Positions 52,256 to 63,833 of a stretch of DNA of 64,000 bases are shown here, piece after piece. The translations under genes and the position numbers were made by a program. Every line of letters starts with the position of its first letter. Position 1 is the first letter of the stretch. This stretch comes from Argyresthia goedartella (taxonomy: Eukaryota > Arthropoda > Insecta > Lepidoptera > Argyresthiidae), in contig OX463829.1 in the NCBI GenBank assembly GCA_949825045.1, positions 1,240,001 to 1,304,000 of the forward strand, in the 5' to 3' direction. Below the pieces are notes generated by a model. It was not told the origin of the DNA and did no database searches. It saw nothing but the letters and a program-made list of their open reading frames with translations.

Positions 52256-52942
52256 GTGTAATGTATTGCTAAATACTCTATTTTATACACGATGACTTAA
52301 TCAGTGATATCAGGTACCAATTTTCATAACTTTTTCTATGATTAGGTATTTTATTACTTATAAATCAAAATCAAGATCTTAAATTAAAAGTCACGCTACT
52401 ATTGTGTATCTGTGAGCTTACATCCTCTTTCATAATTTAACGGCAAAGACAAAAAATTTATATGCCTATTTAATTATGTTTCAACTTTTTATATATTGAA
52501 CATGAGGTAATTGCGTGAGACCTCGCCCCTTTAGTAAAATTTTAGCTAGATATATTTTATTTCTACTCCTAATCACCGATTAAAAGTCACCGGGTATTTG
52601 AGAGTTATCCGTAGATCAACTTTCCTAATATTGTGTCTATACACCACAATTCGGAACGTGACCGAACGTGACGCCGTTACAATTTTTCGTACTGTCTTGG
52701 TTCCGACGAATTCCGACAGGGGCGCTATTTTTCTTAGCCTCAAAATGGTAAGAAATTGAGTACGGGAAGGCCTATTCTTAGTTTATATCGATGGTTTTAT
52801 CAGAATCATTCATATAATCAATAATATCACAGAATAAACAATGTAGTAATAATTTACAGATTTTAAGGCTCTTGCCTATCTTAAAAAATAAAAAATCACA
52901 ACCCTAATTCCTTACCTATGTTTTCAAAAACTATCATAGTTT
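52256..52942. other. Intergenic, no gene seen
   Basis: AT-rich sequence without recognisable frames or clear repeats. Confidence 0.45.
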
Positions 52943-53192
52943 TGCCAGAGGCAATTATAAGGAGAGCGACATCTTCGGGAGTAAAGTAAAAGGCTTGAGA
53001 TGCGCGCAAATACCAGACTATACTTGACTACTTTATTATAGGGAATCCTAGCTTATATACTAGGTTGGTACATGTTATTAATGACATGCATAAGACATAG
53101 TGCGTGATGAATATAAATATACCTTATCTGTGACGGTCGTCAACTTATCTTAACATTACGTGAAAATATGACTAACATAGCCGACCGGCACA
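52943..53192 (-). repeat. Candidate LTR of a truncated retroelement
   Basis: On the minus strand the segment starts TGTGCCGGTCGGC and ends CTGGCA, contains TATATAAG and AATAAAG, and is directly preceded by a purine tract (AAAGGGGGGAGTATC). These are features of a 3' LTR. No second copy was found, so it is a truncated element or a false call. A short frame at 53506-53706 (FLKNLGGCSIRRLSCGSF) may be retroelement debris. Confidence 0.45.
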
Positions 53193-53955
53193 GATACTCC
53201 CCCCTTTAGGGAAAAAAATAAATGAATGTACTTATAACAATGGAAAAAATCTAAGTTAGATACCATAACAAACTTATCAACTGCAATAATAACTAGTAGT
53301 ATTTAAATAAACATAAAACCAGATCTTAATTGTGCATACTTTAACTCAATCTATTTTTATATATAAGGAAAGTTATTGTTCAACAAAACTAGACAGCAAA
53401 AGCGCATACTTCAACTTAATCTAAAGGTAACTCTTACACGAATTAGGAAAATAAAGGAACTACGGTTATGTGAATTCTACGTAAGTTTTAAGAATTACTT
53501 AATATTTACCTGCAGGCGGGCCTTGTATCTGGCCGCACACTACATAAAATAAACAAAAAACTGGAAAACAGAAAAACACTAGGAAAATGGGGCTTCGCGG
53601 TTAGTAATCTAACCTGACCTATAACTGGAAAAGATCCGCAGGAGAGTCGTCTGATGCTGCAGCCACCCAAGTTTTTCAGGAATCGATGAGTCAATTTACA
53701 TCGCACGTCGTTGAAGTTGTAATCACTGTTTGTTTATAATTGCGACCGTACCTACACAAGGATGATTGTGCTGAATCAGCGTCAGCATTAAATCTGTAAC
53801 CTTGGCTGTAGGCAATCAATGATCTCGTACGTCATATGTACGTGCGTGCTCATCACTCTTGAGTGAATATTAAGTTGTCGATTGATGAAATTTGTGTGCC
53901 TAAAAACCTTGGGATTTGGCAACATAGGGCGCATCTTGTACACCAATCGTTTATA

Positions 53956-55264
53956 CATAGTCAGGTCATAAGTTCTGTCACATGTGCAATATGAAATAAT
54001 TCAGTCATGTTTATTATTTATGTAAACATTTATATAGCAAAATGAACTTAATAAAACATAGATTCTTATGGTAATAAAGTTTATTCAAAATGACCCCCGC
54101 GATTTTGAATACAGGCCTTTATTCTGCGCGGCCAGTCGTCTATCGCAGCACGAACGAGGTCCATGCCAATATCGGCGGCTGCCTTAATCAAGGATGCCTT
54201 GAGTGACTCCAAATCGGGATGAGGCTTTGAGCAGGCCTTTTCCTCCAAGTGTTGCCATATCTTGTAATCTAACGGACTCAAATCTGGACTGGAGGAGGGC
54301 CAGTCTTCGTGCCGGATGAAGTCGATTTCACGCACCGCCAGCCTGTCTTGTGTGCTTTTCGCTCTATGAGCTGGCGCAGAATCTTGTTGGAATACCCAGT
54401 GCCTGTTATTAAACATGGTATGAGAAACAGGTTCCACAAGGTTCTTGAGGACTGTATTTTGATACACAACTGCATTCGTTTTTACGCCTTTCTCACTTAA
54501 ATGTACCTCAGTTAAGCCCCAATAAGAGACTCCCAACCAAACCATCAGCGAGGATGGAAAATGACCTCGTTGGACACGCGGAATACGGTTGCTCGCTTCT
54601 TCACTGCTGTGTGCGTACACCTTATTATTTTGTTGGTTGTAGCTCTCTTCCACGGTGAAAATTTTTTCATCCGAAAAAAGAATTTCCCGATGCTTTTTTC
54701 CCGCGTACCGCTTCAACAAAGCGCGGCATCTCTTCAGTCTCAGGTCCATTAAACGAGTGTCCAAACGATGTCCTGTTTTTCTTCGATATGCCCTAAGCCC
54801 TAAGTCTTCATTTAACACCCTTTTCACCGTGGTCCTGCTTAACCCCATCTGAAGGGCCAACAGTTTCTGCTTACGTATGGGATTTCTTTGAATTCGCGCC
54901 TTCACAGCTTTTATCACTGCTGGAGTCCTAACAGAGCGAGGGCGACCACTTCTTGACCTGTCATCTACACTAGAGTCTTCATTGTATCTTTTTATGGTAC
55001 GATAAACGAATCTTTTGGTTAAATTCAAATTTTTCAGTAAGTCGAAAATCTGAATTGGCGCGTAACCGCAACGATGCAACGCAGTAACTGCGACACGGTC
55101 TTCTTTAAGTGTCCACTCCATATTTAAAAATGAGGAAAATTCTAAAAAGTACACATTTTTATTTTCATGAAAAATTCGAAATTCGAATTCAATAAACTTT
55201 TTTGTGGCCAGCGTTCTAAATTCAAAAGTTTTTATTGTGTGACAGGACTTAGGACCTGACTGTG
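53956..55264 (-). mobile_element. mariner-type transposon (DD37D, maT-like), 1309 bp, intact
   Basis: Terminal repeats CATAGTCAGGTCATAAGT (left) and CACAGTCAGGTCCTAAGT (right, inward) are flanked by TA at 53954-53955 and 55265-55266. The single transposase gene has no stop or shift. The element size and TIR type fit maT/DD37D mariners known from insects. Confidence 0.94.
54081..55121 (-). CDS. DD37D mariner transposase, 346 aa, intact
   Basis: This cut-and-paste transposase binds its TIRs with an N-terminal paired helix-turn-helix region (residues 1-110, with SGRPRS linker at 58-63) and cuts with a DDD triad: D151 (ILFSDEKIF), D247 (VFQQDSAPAH) and D285 (SPDLSPLDY). There are 37 residues between the last two, which defines DD37D. 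The frame remains open to 55280, beyond the element end, so the start is placed at MEWTLKED (55121), inside the TIRs. All key residues are present and it may be active. Confidence 0.93.
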   Translation of the reverse strand: MEWTLKEDRVAVTALHRCGYAPIQIFDLLKNLNLTKRFVYRTIKRYNEDSSVDDRSRSGRPRSVRTPAVIKAVKARIQRNPIRKQKLLALQMGLSRTTVKRVLNEDLGLRAYRRKTGHRLDTRLMDLRLKRCRALLKRYAGKKHREILFSDEKIFTVEESYNQQNNKVYAHSSEEASNRIPRVQRGHFPSSLMVWLGVSYWGLTEVHLSEKGVKTNAVVYQNTVLKNLVEPVSHTMFNNRHWVFQQDSAPAHRAKSTQDRLAVREIDFIRHEDWPSSSPDLSPLDYKIWQHLEEKACSKPHPDLESLKASLIKAAADIGMDLVRAAIDDWPRRIKACIQNRGGHFE

Positions 55265-55787
55265 TATATATATGTATCACTCTCTCTCTCTTCAGTGATT
55301 TGATTATGCTTCGTGCGATGTTCTTCCTGGGTGATTAGGTATATCGATGATGTTTCAATACTCTTCTGGGGGCTGGAACGGCTTCCTATGTCTTGAACTT
55401 GAAAAGCTGCTTGCTGTGAATGAATTTGCCGACGCGTTCGTTTCTGCTGGTGCGAGCTCTATTTTGATAAATCAGCAGTCGGCTGACTATCGGTTCATTA
55501 TTCATGCGGTATCTTGAGTTCGATGCGGGAAATCTTCAGTTGAAATTATTTGGCTTCTGGTCCGTTTTCAAATCTGGTCCGGTCATGGCTTGCTTGATGT
55601 CGTCTTGGTTTGGGTGGGGTCTTGATTATGAATTTCTGCAGCGTGGTTTGAAATAGGTATGCAGAACTCGGGGTTCGGCGATCTTGGACGAGTGCTTCTT
55701 GCTTGCACTTCTAAGGTGGCAGCACACGGAGTTTTCTTCGCGGCTGGGTCCATGCTGCTATTGCCGAAGGTTGCTGATGTTCAGAAT

Positions 55788-55832
55788 TCGGGTCACCACT
55801 TTGCCAGAAGTCGGGGCAAAGTGGTGACCCGA
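55788..55832. repeat. Perfect 18 bp hairpin with 9-base loop
   Basis: TCGGGTCACCACTTTGCC (55788-55805) pairs fully with GGCAAAGTGGTGACCCGA (55815-55832). TGGTGACCCGA resembles a retroelement primer-binding site but no LTR was identified beside it. Confidence 0.7.
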
Positions 55833-56865
55833 TATTATTTTTTACCAGATAATCAACATGGCATACAGGTAGACTTTTAATTAGCTGACCATATTTTGGA
55901 GAATGATAGTACCCACTTAATGAACAACTTTTCCCTAGAATTCGGAACCTGTGGTCGGAGACGAAAAAAAAAATGGGTTTTACATAGTAACTTGAAATCA
56001 GCTGATCATGTCAATGTACTGATAATCAGTAATCAGTACTATCATGCCCCAAAATTTGGTCAGCTAATTAAATGTCACCTTGAATTCATACATATGAAAT
56101 GAAATGAAAATATTGAAAACATAGCAAAATCTTTCTCGAACTCATTTTAGTGCTGTTACTAGTTAAATATCACTGTTATCATTACGATACTCAACTCATA
56201 CATCAAGCTTGGTATGTAGATTACATTGATGTCATGATATTTAAAAAAAAGTTGATTATTAACAGACGTAAGCAGATTTTTTTTATTTTCATGGGACGTT
56301 GATTACGAGCAAACTATACGGAATTATTTTTTAGGATTAATTGGGACCAAATAGCTATGAACAATCATGCCAATTTTCGACTTCATACGACGGGTAGTTT
56401 ACGAGATCTCGAAAACCCGAAAACGTACGCCCAGCAAAGACTTGGATTTTTCCATAACCATAAGAACGACCAATATTGCTGTTCTTGGACTAATTGTACT
56501 AATTATGTACGTATGTACCAAGTTTCACCAACCTACGATCAGCCGTTTATTTTTTTTGCTGGGCGTACGTACGGCCAGCAAAAACTGTTTTTTGTTATAG
56601 CTTCTTAACGGGACTAATTCTGAAATTTCACGGACATTTACAGGGCATGTTGGACTAATTATTCACCAGAAATCTTCTAGGAAACAACATTTTGTTGGGC
56701 GTATGCTCACTTCAACGTCACGCCAGGCAAAGCCAGATGTGCTGAATGGTAGATAGATCTGAGTGTGCTAAATTATATGTCAGGATCTTTTCTAGGCCAA
56801 TCATGGAAACAAAATAAAAATAATAACGAAACGCAAACCTGTGCCTACTAACAAAGCAGCTACGA

Positions 56866-56898
56866 AACACACTTTAGTTTTCTTTCTTCGAATCCAAA
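56866..56898 (+). promoter_or_regulatory. Pyrimidine-rich leader of eIF3f (possible TOP element)
   Basis: The sequence before the start codon contains TTTTCTTTCTTCG. A transcript starting there would carry a 5' terminal oligopyrimidine tract, common in mRNAs of translation factors. The transcription start is not known, so this is a suggestion only. Confidence 0.35.
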
Positions 56899-57007
56899 AT
56901 GGCGCTGAACTTGGTTGTCAAGGTGCACCCAGTAGTTTTATTTCAAATTGTAGACGCTTACGAGCGCCGAAATGCAGATTCTCACAGAGTTATTGGCACT
57001 TTACTTG
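56899..57007 (+). CDS. eIF3f: eIF3f exon 1
   Basis: ATGGCGCTGAAC begins 36 codons plus one base; the donor is GTAATT. The context CAAAATGG is favourable. Confidence 0.94.
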
Positions 57008-57420
57008 GTAATTTGTGTTTGTATTAACTTCAAAACCTCATACGGTGCATTGCTTGTCCAATTTCCATGGTGTCATGTGGCAACTTATCGCACCGGTTTT
57101 CAGTGTTTTTGTCGTGTCATAGTGAACAAAAGTGCTAATCCAAATATATTTCACTTATTCAGTGCTTTTATACCTCATCTCACCAGCCCCAAACCATAAA
57201 AACTACATAAAAAGGTTGGTGTTTGTAGGTTATGTTTTGATATTGTATTCAGTTCGCGATGGTGTTTCCGCAGGCACCAGCGACAAAGGCGTGGTGGAGG
57301 TGACCAACTGCTTTTGTGTGCCGCACAAGGAGCACGCGGACCAGGTAGAGGCTGAGCTCAACTACGCCATGGACGTGTACGAGCTCAACCGACGCGTCAA
57401 CTCCGCGGAGAACATTGTCG
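56899..57420 (+). CDS. eIF3f: eIF3 subunit F, first two exons, continues beyond window
   Basis: eIF3f is a non-core subunit of the eIF3 complex that loads the 40S ribosome. Exon 1 (56899-57007) and exon 2 (57274-57420) join across a 266-base GT-AG intron to 85 codons: [31 protein letters not shown], then [20 protein letters not shown] and [20 protein letters not shown]. This is the N-terminal half of the MPN domain (no metal-binding JAMM motif is expected). The remaining exons would begin with GW...; none is seen before 64000, so intron 2 exceeds 6.5 kb. Confidence 0.95.
57274..57420 (+). CDS. eIF3f: eIF3f exon 2
   Basis: The acceptor GTTTCCGCAG precedes 57274 and the donor GTAAGT follows 57420. 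It completes the Gly codon of exon 1 and encodes [20 protein letters not shown] and 28 more residues. Confidence 0.95.
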
Positions 57421-57932
57421 GTAAGTAACAATCGGGACATCAACGGGAACAAGTAACAACGGGATCTCTCTGGATGAGATTGGCGCGGGAACGTCATGAT
57501 TGGTGCTAAAAAGAATAGACCTATGCCCAACATTGGGTCGATGTGTGCTGAGCATGACGATGATAATAATGACTAACTCAGTGAGTGACGAGCATAACAC
57601 AACTTTGATACAAATACAAAATCCTTATTTATCTAATTGAGTTACAAACATAGAGGTTGCTTGTGTACACCACACTAGTTTTAACCTGTCACATGGAGGG
57701 GTTGGTTTTCCAACACTTACAGTTTGATACTTAGTAAAATTTGTTACAAGGGGGTAGATGGGGTTTCCCTTGAACCATTTATCCAGTTTTAATACTAGGA
57801 GTTAAGTATTTTATTAATTATGAATTAATTAAACTTACGAATATTATCAGGAGAAACTAAACATTTTTTGTAAAATTATGTCTTAAGATGCTTGGAACAG
57901 AATGTAGTGTCGCTGTTTGAATGTAAAAAAAC
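57421..57932. other. eIF3f intron 2, start
   Basis: 57510-57585 holds CCTATGCCCAACATTGGGTC and a GATGATAATAATGAC tail, a small non-LTR 3' fragment. No coding content. Confidence 0.5.
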
Positions 57933-58626
57933 CAGGGATGATATGATTTAAATCACTTGATTAAAATCAGTGATTTAAATCGCGATTAAAATCAAGAGAT
58001 TTTTAAAAAAAATTGATGATTTAAATCAGTACTTTTTTACTGCAACCAAAACAGCCAAAAGTGTCTCTACGGCGGCGCATACATAAGTGTGCATCGCTAA
58101 TATGCCTATACTGCGCATTGAGCTACTATAATAGTAGTTCAATGATTCTGCGCCTGATCTAACTGAAGAACAATTGTATATAATCAAGCAACTGCTCAGT
58201 ACAGCTGCTTCTTCCGTTGGGTTTGAAAGATTGTTTTCAGCATTCAATTTGGTACACAGCAAAATACGGAATAGATTAGGCACCGAGAAGGCAGCCAAAT
58301 TAGTCTTTCTTCTGAAAGAACTAAATTCAAACAAATAAGTGTCTGCAGTGGTTCTTTGTTATTTGTTATGTCAATATGTCTTTTTTATTTTAATTATAAT
58401 TTTTTGTAAGATATTACAAAATTGAAGTGTTTTTTTTGATTACCTTTAGAAGAATATAATGTTTGTTGATTTTCATGTTGTTTTTTTTAAATAAATAACT
58501 GACTTTCATACTAAAAACAATCAGATAATTAAAAAAATCAAAAAAATATGATTAAAATCAAATAAATCCGATTTAAATCAAATTAATCTGATTTTTTTAT
58601 AAAAATCATGATTTTTATCAACCCTG
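57933..58626 (+). mobile_element. hAT-derived non-autonomous element, 694 bp
   Basis: The ends CAGGGATGATATGATT and CAGGGTTGATAAAAATCA (inward from the right) are imperfect TIRs, with the 8 bp duplication AAAAAAAC at 57925-57932 and 58627-58634. Subterminal regions are packed with GATTTAAATC and GATTAAAATC motifs. The interior keeps only the C-terminal dimerisation piece of a transposase (58135-58338). Confidence 0.88.
58135..58338 (+). pseudogene. hAT transposase C-terminal fragment
   Basis: STAASSVGFERLFSAFNLVH and SKIRNRLGTEKAAKLVFLLK are the hAT dimerisation motif followed by its conserved NRLGxEKAxKLV ending. It is cut at its 5' side and has stops upstream. The minus-strand frame over it is spurious. 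Confidence 0.82.
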
Positions 58627-58639
58627 AAAAAAACTTTGC

Positions 58640-60289
58640 TGGGGGTGTGTGTGTGTGTGTCAAGTAGTGTTAGTGTTGGTACCAAAACCGACATCTGGGC
58701 AGTCTTGTGGCTACGCCGTAGAGAGTTTTTTATGAGCTAGGGGGTTGGTTTTTATATCGTTCTAGTTGAATTTGATTATAATGAGGTGTTTTATGGATAG
58801 CTGGCAGTCACTTTTCATACCAAAGTGCTTTTATTTTTGTTAGGAAATGCAGTTTTTTTTAAAATCAAACAAGAAAATTGGAAAATTTCTGTAAACAAAA
58901 CGTAAAAATTGGACAATTTCTGTGAACGAACCATAAAAATTTACATAACGAACTGTCAATACGACTAAGTCAAGTCAATAAGTCAAGATTATGACATTTT
59001 GTCAATATTATTGCCATTATCGTTTGTTTGTGGGTGAAAAATGACCAACCAAAATGGCCGCGTTCATGACGCCATTCTGTTTTCTAGTAGTTTCGCGAAT
59101 GTTTTCTTTTCTTGATTTACTAACAAAAACAACTGGCTAGAATAGGTTATTGTGGCTATTTTTCAATCGTGTTATAGGTTAGGTTAGAATGTTGAAGAAG
59201 CTAAACCGGAGCGGAGCGGAGCGAAGCGTATGCAAACAAAAACGACTGGCTAGAGCAGGTTATTGTGGCTACTTTTCATGTAAATTTTGATGATAGCATT
59301 ATGGAGTATTTGTGGAGGAGAAAGGTGTCTAGACAGAAAAATTAAAATGAATTTGGTGATCCTAACCTCCAATTTTAATAAACTTGAAAAAAACATATCT
59401 TAAAAGTATACATTTCATAACTTTAAAAACTATATTGGCGGGCCCTCCCTTCAATTCAACTAGAATGATTCAAATTTTTTACCGCAAAAGCATATGCAAA
59501 CATGGATTTCAGAAGAAAACGTTTTTTTGGTTAGTTTAGTTACGGTAAAATATCTCAAGAACCATACATTTCCTAGACTGTATATTTTACAGAAGGGGTT
59601 TCCTCCCCCCCCCACCCCCCTACCTCGTACGAAACTGTCACATTTGGAAATAATACCCACATGGAGTCCTGGCCGTTTAGAAGTTTACAATATAATTAGT
59701 TGCTGACCATAAGTTGTTTCATAAAATTAAGACGAAGAGACATATTTTAGTTATAGGAAGGATAGAAAGAAACTGTTGAAAAATCATGATCTCTGCAGCC
59801 AGTGATGAAATGGGAGTTGATTGATTGAGTACTATTCAGGGTCAGTGTGTCGATAAGGGGGTGGAAGCCTCTACTTGTAAAATTTTCAAAAATTATCACT
59901 TTTTCAGGCGGTTTTTCCTTGGCGCCCCCTTATCTACACTACCACCTACTATTTTACAAACAAATGTGTGTAATTATAAATTTCTAATTCTAACAAATCT
60001 GACTTCAAATGGCTACAAAAACAACTTTTTTGCACTTTGAACTCAGATTTATTTCAGATTTATTCATTTTAGAAATCCATAATAATAACACACATATGTT
60101 TCAATCATTTACTCTATTCGGTTCATCTCTGGCCGCAAATATCAAAATAAAAAAAAAACGGTATGCAAGTCTCCATACAAAAATGTTAGAACCCTTTTAT
60201 GCCTCATAGTGCATGCAATCTTTGCATGCAATCTTATCTACTTAAATATGCCTTGAGAAACTCATATGCAAAAACATCTGCTATATCAC
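58640..60289. other. eIF3f intron 2, no gene seen
   Basis: A 45-base block (AAAACAACTGGCTAGAATAG, GTTATTGTGGCTATTTTTCA) at about 59127-59172 is repeated near 59238-59280 around GGAGCGGAGCGGAGCGAAGC. A TG microsatellite lies at 58645-58660. The rest, including frames at 59494 and 59825, shows nothing recognised. Confidence 0.5.
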
Positions 60290-60790
60290 TAAGTTAAGCC
60301 ACTACATCCTCATTGTGGTTCCTTACAGCTGGGGGGATGCTAACCTTGGATGTGAGCGATCTGCGCAGGTGGGAGCAGAAGGGCTTATCACCATGCTCCA
60401 GTAAATCTGCCTCAAAGAGAGAACACTCTGGTTTCAGCAACACACTTATTATTAATTGCCTTGTACTGTTTATAGTCATCACCTTCATCGGTGGAGATAT
60501 AGATGCCCCACAGTTCTTTCTTCTTTGCCACAAGTTCCAATGCATCTTTATTGATCCAGGGCTTGTTGCTTATACTCTTCTTCACAATGGAGCATGTTTT
60601 TTAGTGTTTGTATCTAGTATAGTTTTGAAACCTCTCCATAATTCTTCTAAATTGTTTTTAGGCAGTAAGGCCGTTAAGTCCCTTTTTAGATCAGTTTCAA
60701 ATTGTGTAAAGTCTATTATGATGATAATTGCGCTTGGTTTTAGGCTTTAGGGAAGTATTTTTTGTTAGTACATACTTTACTACAGTACAA
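60290..60790 (-). pseudogene. Non-LTR retrotransposon linker fragment
   Basis: On the minus strand, in shifting frames, NKPWINKDALELVAKKKELW and DEGDDYKQYKAINNKCVAET resemble the linker between endonuclease and RT of jockey-like elements (KPWxxxxI...K...W...YK). It is truncated on both sides. Confidence 0.55.
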
Positions 60791-62640
60791 TATGGTCGCT
60801 TTTACCGATAGGTGGTCCATGTTGTTCAAGAAAAGAGGGAATTTGACCTGTTCGAAATGAGGTAGGGTCAGTAACTGAGTTATGGTTGTTACGCATATGG
60901 AAAACAGGGATAACCAGGAAAACTCAGGGGATTTTTTTTCTCCTGGAATAGTCAGGGAAAAGTCAGGGAATTTCCGAAATTCTCTGGAATTTTCTTAACA
61001 TGTTTTTTTTTTTGCAAGAATTACGAAAAATGGAACTGACTTGAAAATTTACTTCAACACAATTTTTTAATATGAAAATGGAATTGAGAATTCCCTCTAT
61101 TCTCTCAAGAAGCTTGAAATATTTTTTTTCCTCAAAAATGATTCATCACTATTGCTGGTATACTAATAGGGGTTGGCCGGTGAAAGCTAATCATAGATGG
61201 CGCCACGTGCATTTGGTTCCTTCATCCAGTTGCCACTTTCAATGATTGACTAATTTCTGGGACATTTTCTGTGATAATTGGTTATCGGAATTTATTTACT
61301 AAACAACAAATGTAATTTTTCGTGTGTTTGATATAATGTTATGTAATGAAACGATACAACTCCATTTTGTATTTTCTGGCATCGGTTTTTTATAACACAC
61401 AGCATTTGACTGGCGATTGAACACACCGTACTAGTAACACAGAAGCTTGACATTGACGTTAGGGGAACCAACCGATACTAGCGCCACTTTGACAGTTGCC
61501 AACCCCATTCCCGTGAAGTTTGTAAATATGACAGTGTTTTGATGCGCGCCAATAACCTTGTCCGCGCTACATTGTAAACAAAACTGAGCTATATGATAGG
61601 CAACAGCCCGAACACCGGCCAAACTTTTTCAGTCTTCACCCTGCGGTGACCATAGTTTTTTTTGTGATTTTTTTCCATTGGTTGTACGAAATTGATAATT
61701 GCAACATCTGAACTGCCAGTAATTATAAGGTAAGTTATTTGGTGAAAATTCCATGATAAATAATAGAAAAAAATTGTGGCGGCACAGAATTTTTCTGGTG
61801 ACATTTTTTTTCAGGAGAGTTCACGGACATAAACGAATCTCATACATTGTTAGTCTGGGACAAAAGCCCAAAATTCTTCTAATTATTTATAAGAACAGCT
61901 ACAAAAGTAAATATGATTTCTTTCGAGAGATCGATTTTCGTCGAATTGTCGTTACGTTCTTTTTCTCTCGAAATGATGAAAAATTCAGATAAAACTCATA
62001 AATAAGTATTAGTGAGATAATTGTTGATACTATAACAAACTATGCAATATAACGCAAAAATCCTATGTAATGTATGTACTTCCGTAACTGTTCTTATATA
62101 TAATCTAAAAAAGAATGTTTTTCTTTCAAAGGTAAAAATTGTATGAGATTCATTTCCGTCTGTGGGAAAAGAATGGTGCTGAAGTTCGCAACGTGGAAAT
62201 GCAATGAAAAATATTTGATTTTATTGATGATTTGTTTAGTTTTTAAAATTATCCAAATTTTTCGAGCCGATATATTTTTCTGGGGGCAAAAATCGATCGT
62301 TTTATCGTCACAATTAAATTCTTAATTAAAATAATGAGTTTCGAAAAATTCGTTTTCGAAAAAACGAATTTCGTTGCATTCCAACGATGCAAACTTCAAC
62401 GTCGTAAAGAATATCATCGGGCAACTGTTGTGCGGCCGTTATTTTTGTCTATTAATCGGTGCGACAAACTTATTTTTCATAAGTGTATTAACAGTTTAAT
62501 GAATAACTGCCTGAATAATTCCGAAACAATTCATACTTTCGCTAAAAAAAAAAAATATGCCGATTTTTTCTAGCTTCAGATTGGCTTAACCCCGTAATAT
62601 ATTCGTTGAATATTGCTCACATTTTCCCTAGTGAAGTTAT
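60791..62640. other. eIF3f intron 2, no gene seen
   Basis: 60905-61010 contains repeated AGTCAGGGAA and CAGGG motifs that may belong to a hAT-like terminal region. No recognisable frames were found. Confidence 0.4.
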
Positions 62641-62710
62641 ATATTATATCTTCTTAATCAATTTCTTGATTTATGTTTATGATGGCTTTCACAGGGTCCA
62701 ATGAACAACA

Positions 62711-63010
62711 ATGGCTAAGGCGAGCTTTAATATTGACTGGCTCAAAGATGAGACCTATTCGTCCTGGATACAAGAGTGTAAGAATGACCGTCATTCTGTG
62801 TTCTGCGTTCCCTGTAAAAAGACAGCGAGCTTGAGTAATATGGGAGTACAAGCACTGAAAAGTCACATGACTGGAAAAAAACAGCCTGAGACTTCAGTCA
62901 GCGTAACAAACTATCATATATCATCGTATATGGACTGGGACCGTTGTTCAAAGAAAATGTGCGAATTATTTGCAGTATCGTTCGATGAATCGACTGGGAA
63001 AAAATCCTGA
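62711..63010 (+). pseudogene. hAT-type BED-like zinc-finger N-terminal fragment
   Basis: The frame reads FNIDWLKDETYSSWIQECKN then FCVPCKKTASLSNMGVQALK and SHMTGKK, a BED-like finger (CxxC, one His) found at the N-terminus of some hAT transposases; the expected last His appears to be Gln. It ends after SFDESTGKKS, with no catalytic region beyond. Confidence 0.62.
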
Positions 63011-63019
63011 TCAGAGAGT

Positions 63020-63360
63020 CAAACGTTAACGATAATTATAATATGTTTCACTCAATCCTAACAGATATATTAAATAAATTCATTCCAATTCAAAAAATAA
63101 AACTTCAGTTCAAAAAGAAAAAACTATGGTTGACCACTGGTATCAAAAAATCCTGCCATAATAAGAGACTCCTAAAGTTTCATGCTCTACAATCTAACAG
63201 CGAATTACTATACCATCACTATAAAACATACGAAAAAATGCTCAAAAAAACAGTAAATACATCAAAAAAATTACAGTACATATCACAAATGAAAACATCA
63301 AGCAATAAAATAAAAACTATGTGGAAAATTGTTCGATTCAGAATCGATACTCGATCTATG
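63020..63360 (+). pseudogene. Jockey-like non-LTR linker fragment
   Basis: ILTDILNKFIPIQKIKL, KKKLWLTTGIKKSCHNKRLL and HHYKTYEKMLKKTVNTSKKL with NKIKTMWKIVR form the endonuclease-RT linker of a jockey-like element. It starts and stops abruptly, and lies directly behind the hAT fragment. Confidence 0.68.
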
Positions 63361-63509
63361 GTTCCGGAACGGCCATTTTGAATTTGACGGAGCTGCCACA
63401 GAGCAGTTTTGACAACGGACTGACGAAAAGCCCCCGTAATGTACGTGTATTGATTTTGGGCAATTAAAATTAAATCGTAAGCCATCTGGAGTTGTATTCG
63501 GGCTCCCCT

Positions 63510-63833
63510 CAGGATTGTCTTATAGCTGAGTGTGTTGTGGTTCTCCGAACCAGATACTGTACGTATTTACGGAAATCGTGCGGTCGAAGCTGACCTGCCA
63601 GCCATACCTGGTTGGCTGAAGAACCTGTCTACCAAGAAGAGCCTAGGGTGCACCCAGGCCTTGCAGAGAGACAGGAGTTTGACGGGAACGAAGCACAGAC
63701 CAGGTCAGATAGAATCTATTTATTTAGCTCGGTGAATCGCCGACGTTCTTGCTTCTTGACACCTGATAGTTACGCTACCTCGTAGCTGATGGGCCCCTAC
63801 GAGGTCATTAGGTGCTGAGAAGCCTGAACATTT
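63510..63833 (+). repeat. Candidate LTR end with Copia-type primer-binding site
   Basis: TGGTAGCAGAGCGTGG at about 63834 resembles the site TGGTAGCAGATC that follows the Copia LTR at 7587 and the usual Copia TGGTATCAGAGC. The preceding 300 bases would then be an LTR, and a Copia-like interior would continue past 63850. No second LTR is in view, so this is a candidate only. Confidence 0.42.

Larger units (their letters stand above)
55267..56898. other. Intergenic; hairpins, no gene seen
   Basis: A perfect 18 bp stem lies at 55788-55832. CGTACGCCCAGCAAA at about 56424-56438 recurs inverted at 56551-56565, and related GGGCGTA motifs follow at about 56698, suggesting an old inverted-repeat element between 56400 and 56720. 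The frame at 55659-55880 has no recognised domain. Confidence 0.45.

Noticed and set aside
57132..57428. A 98-codon frame covering eIF3f exon 2
   Set aside because: Its first half is intron 1 sequence; the exon starts after the acceptor at 57273 and joins exon 1 in phase.
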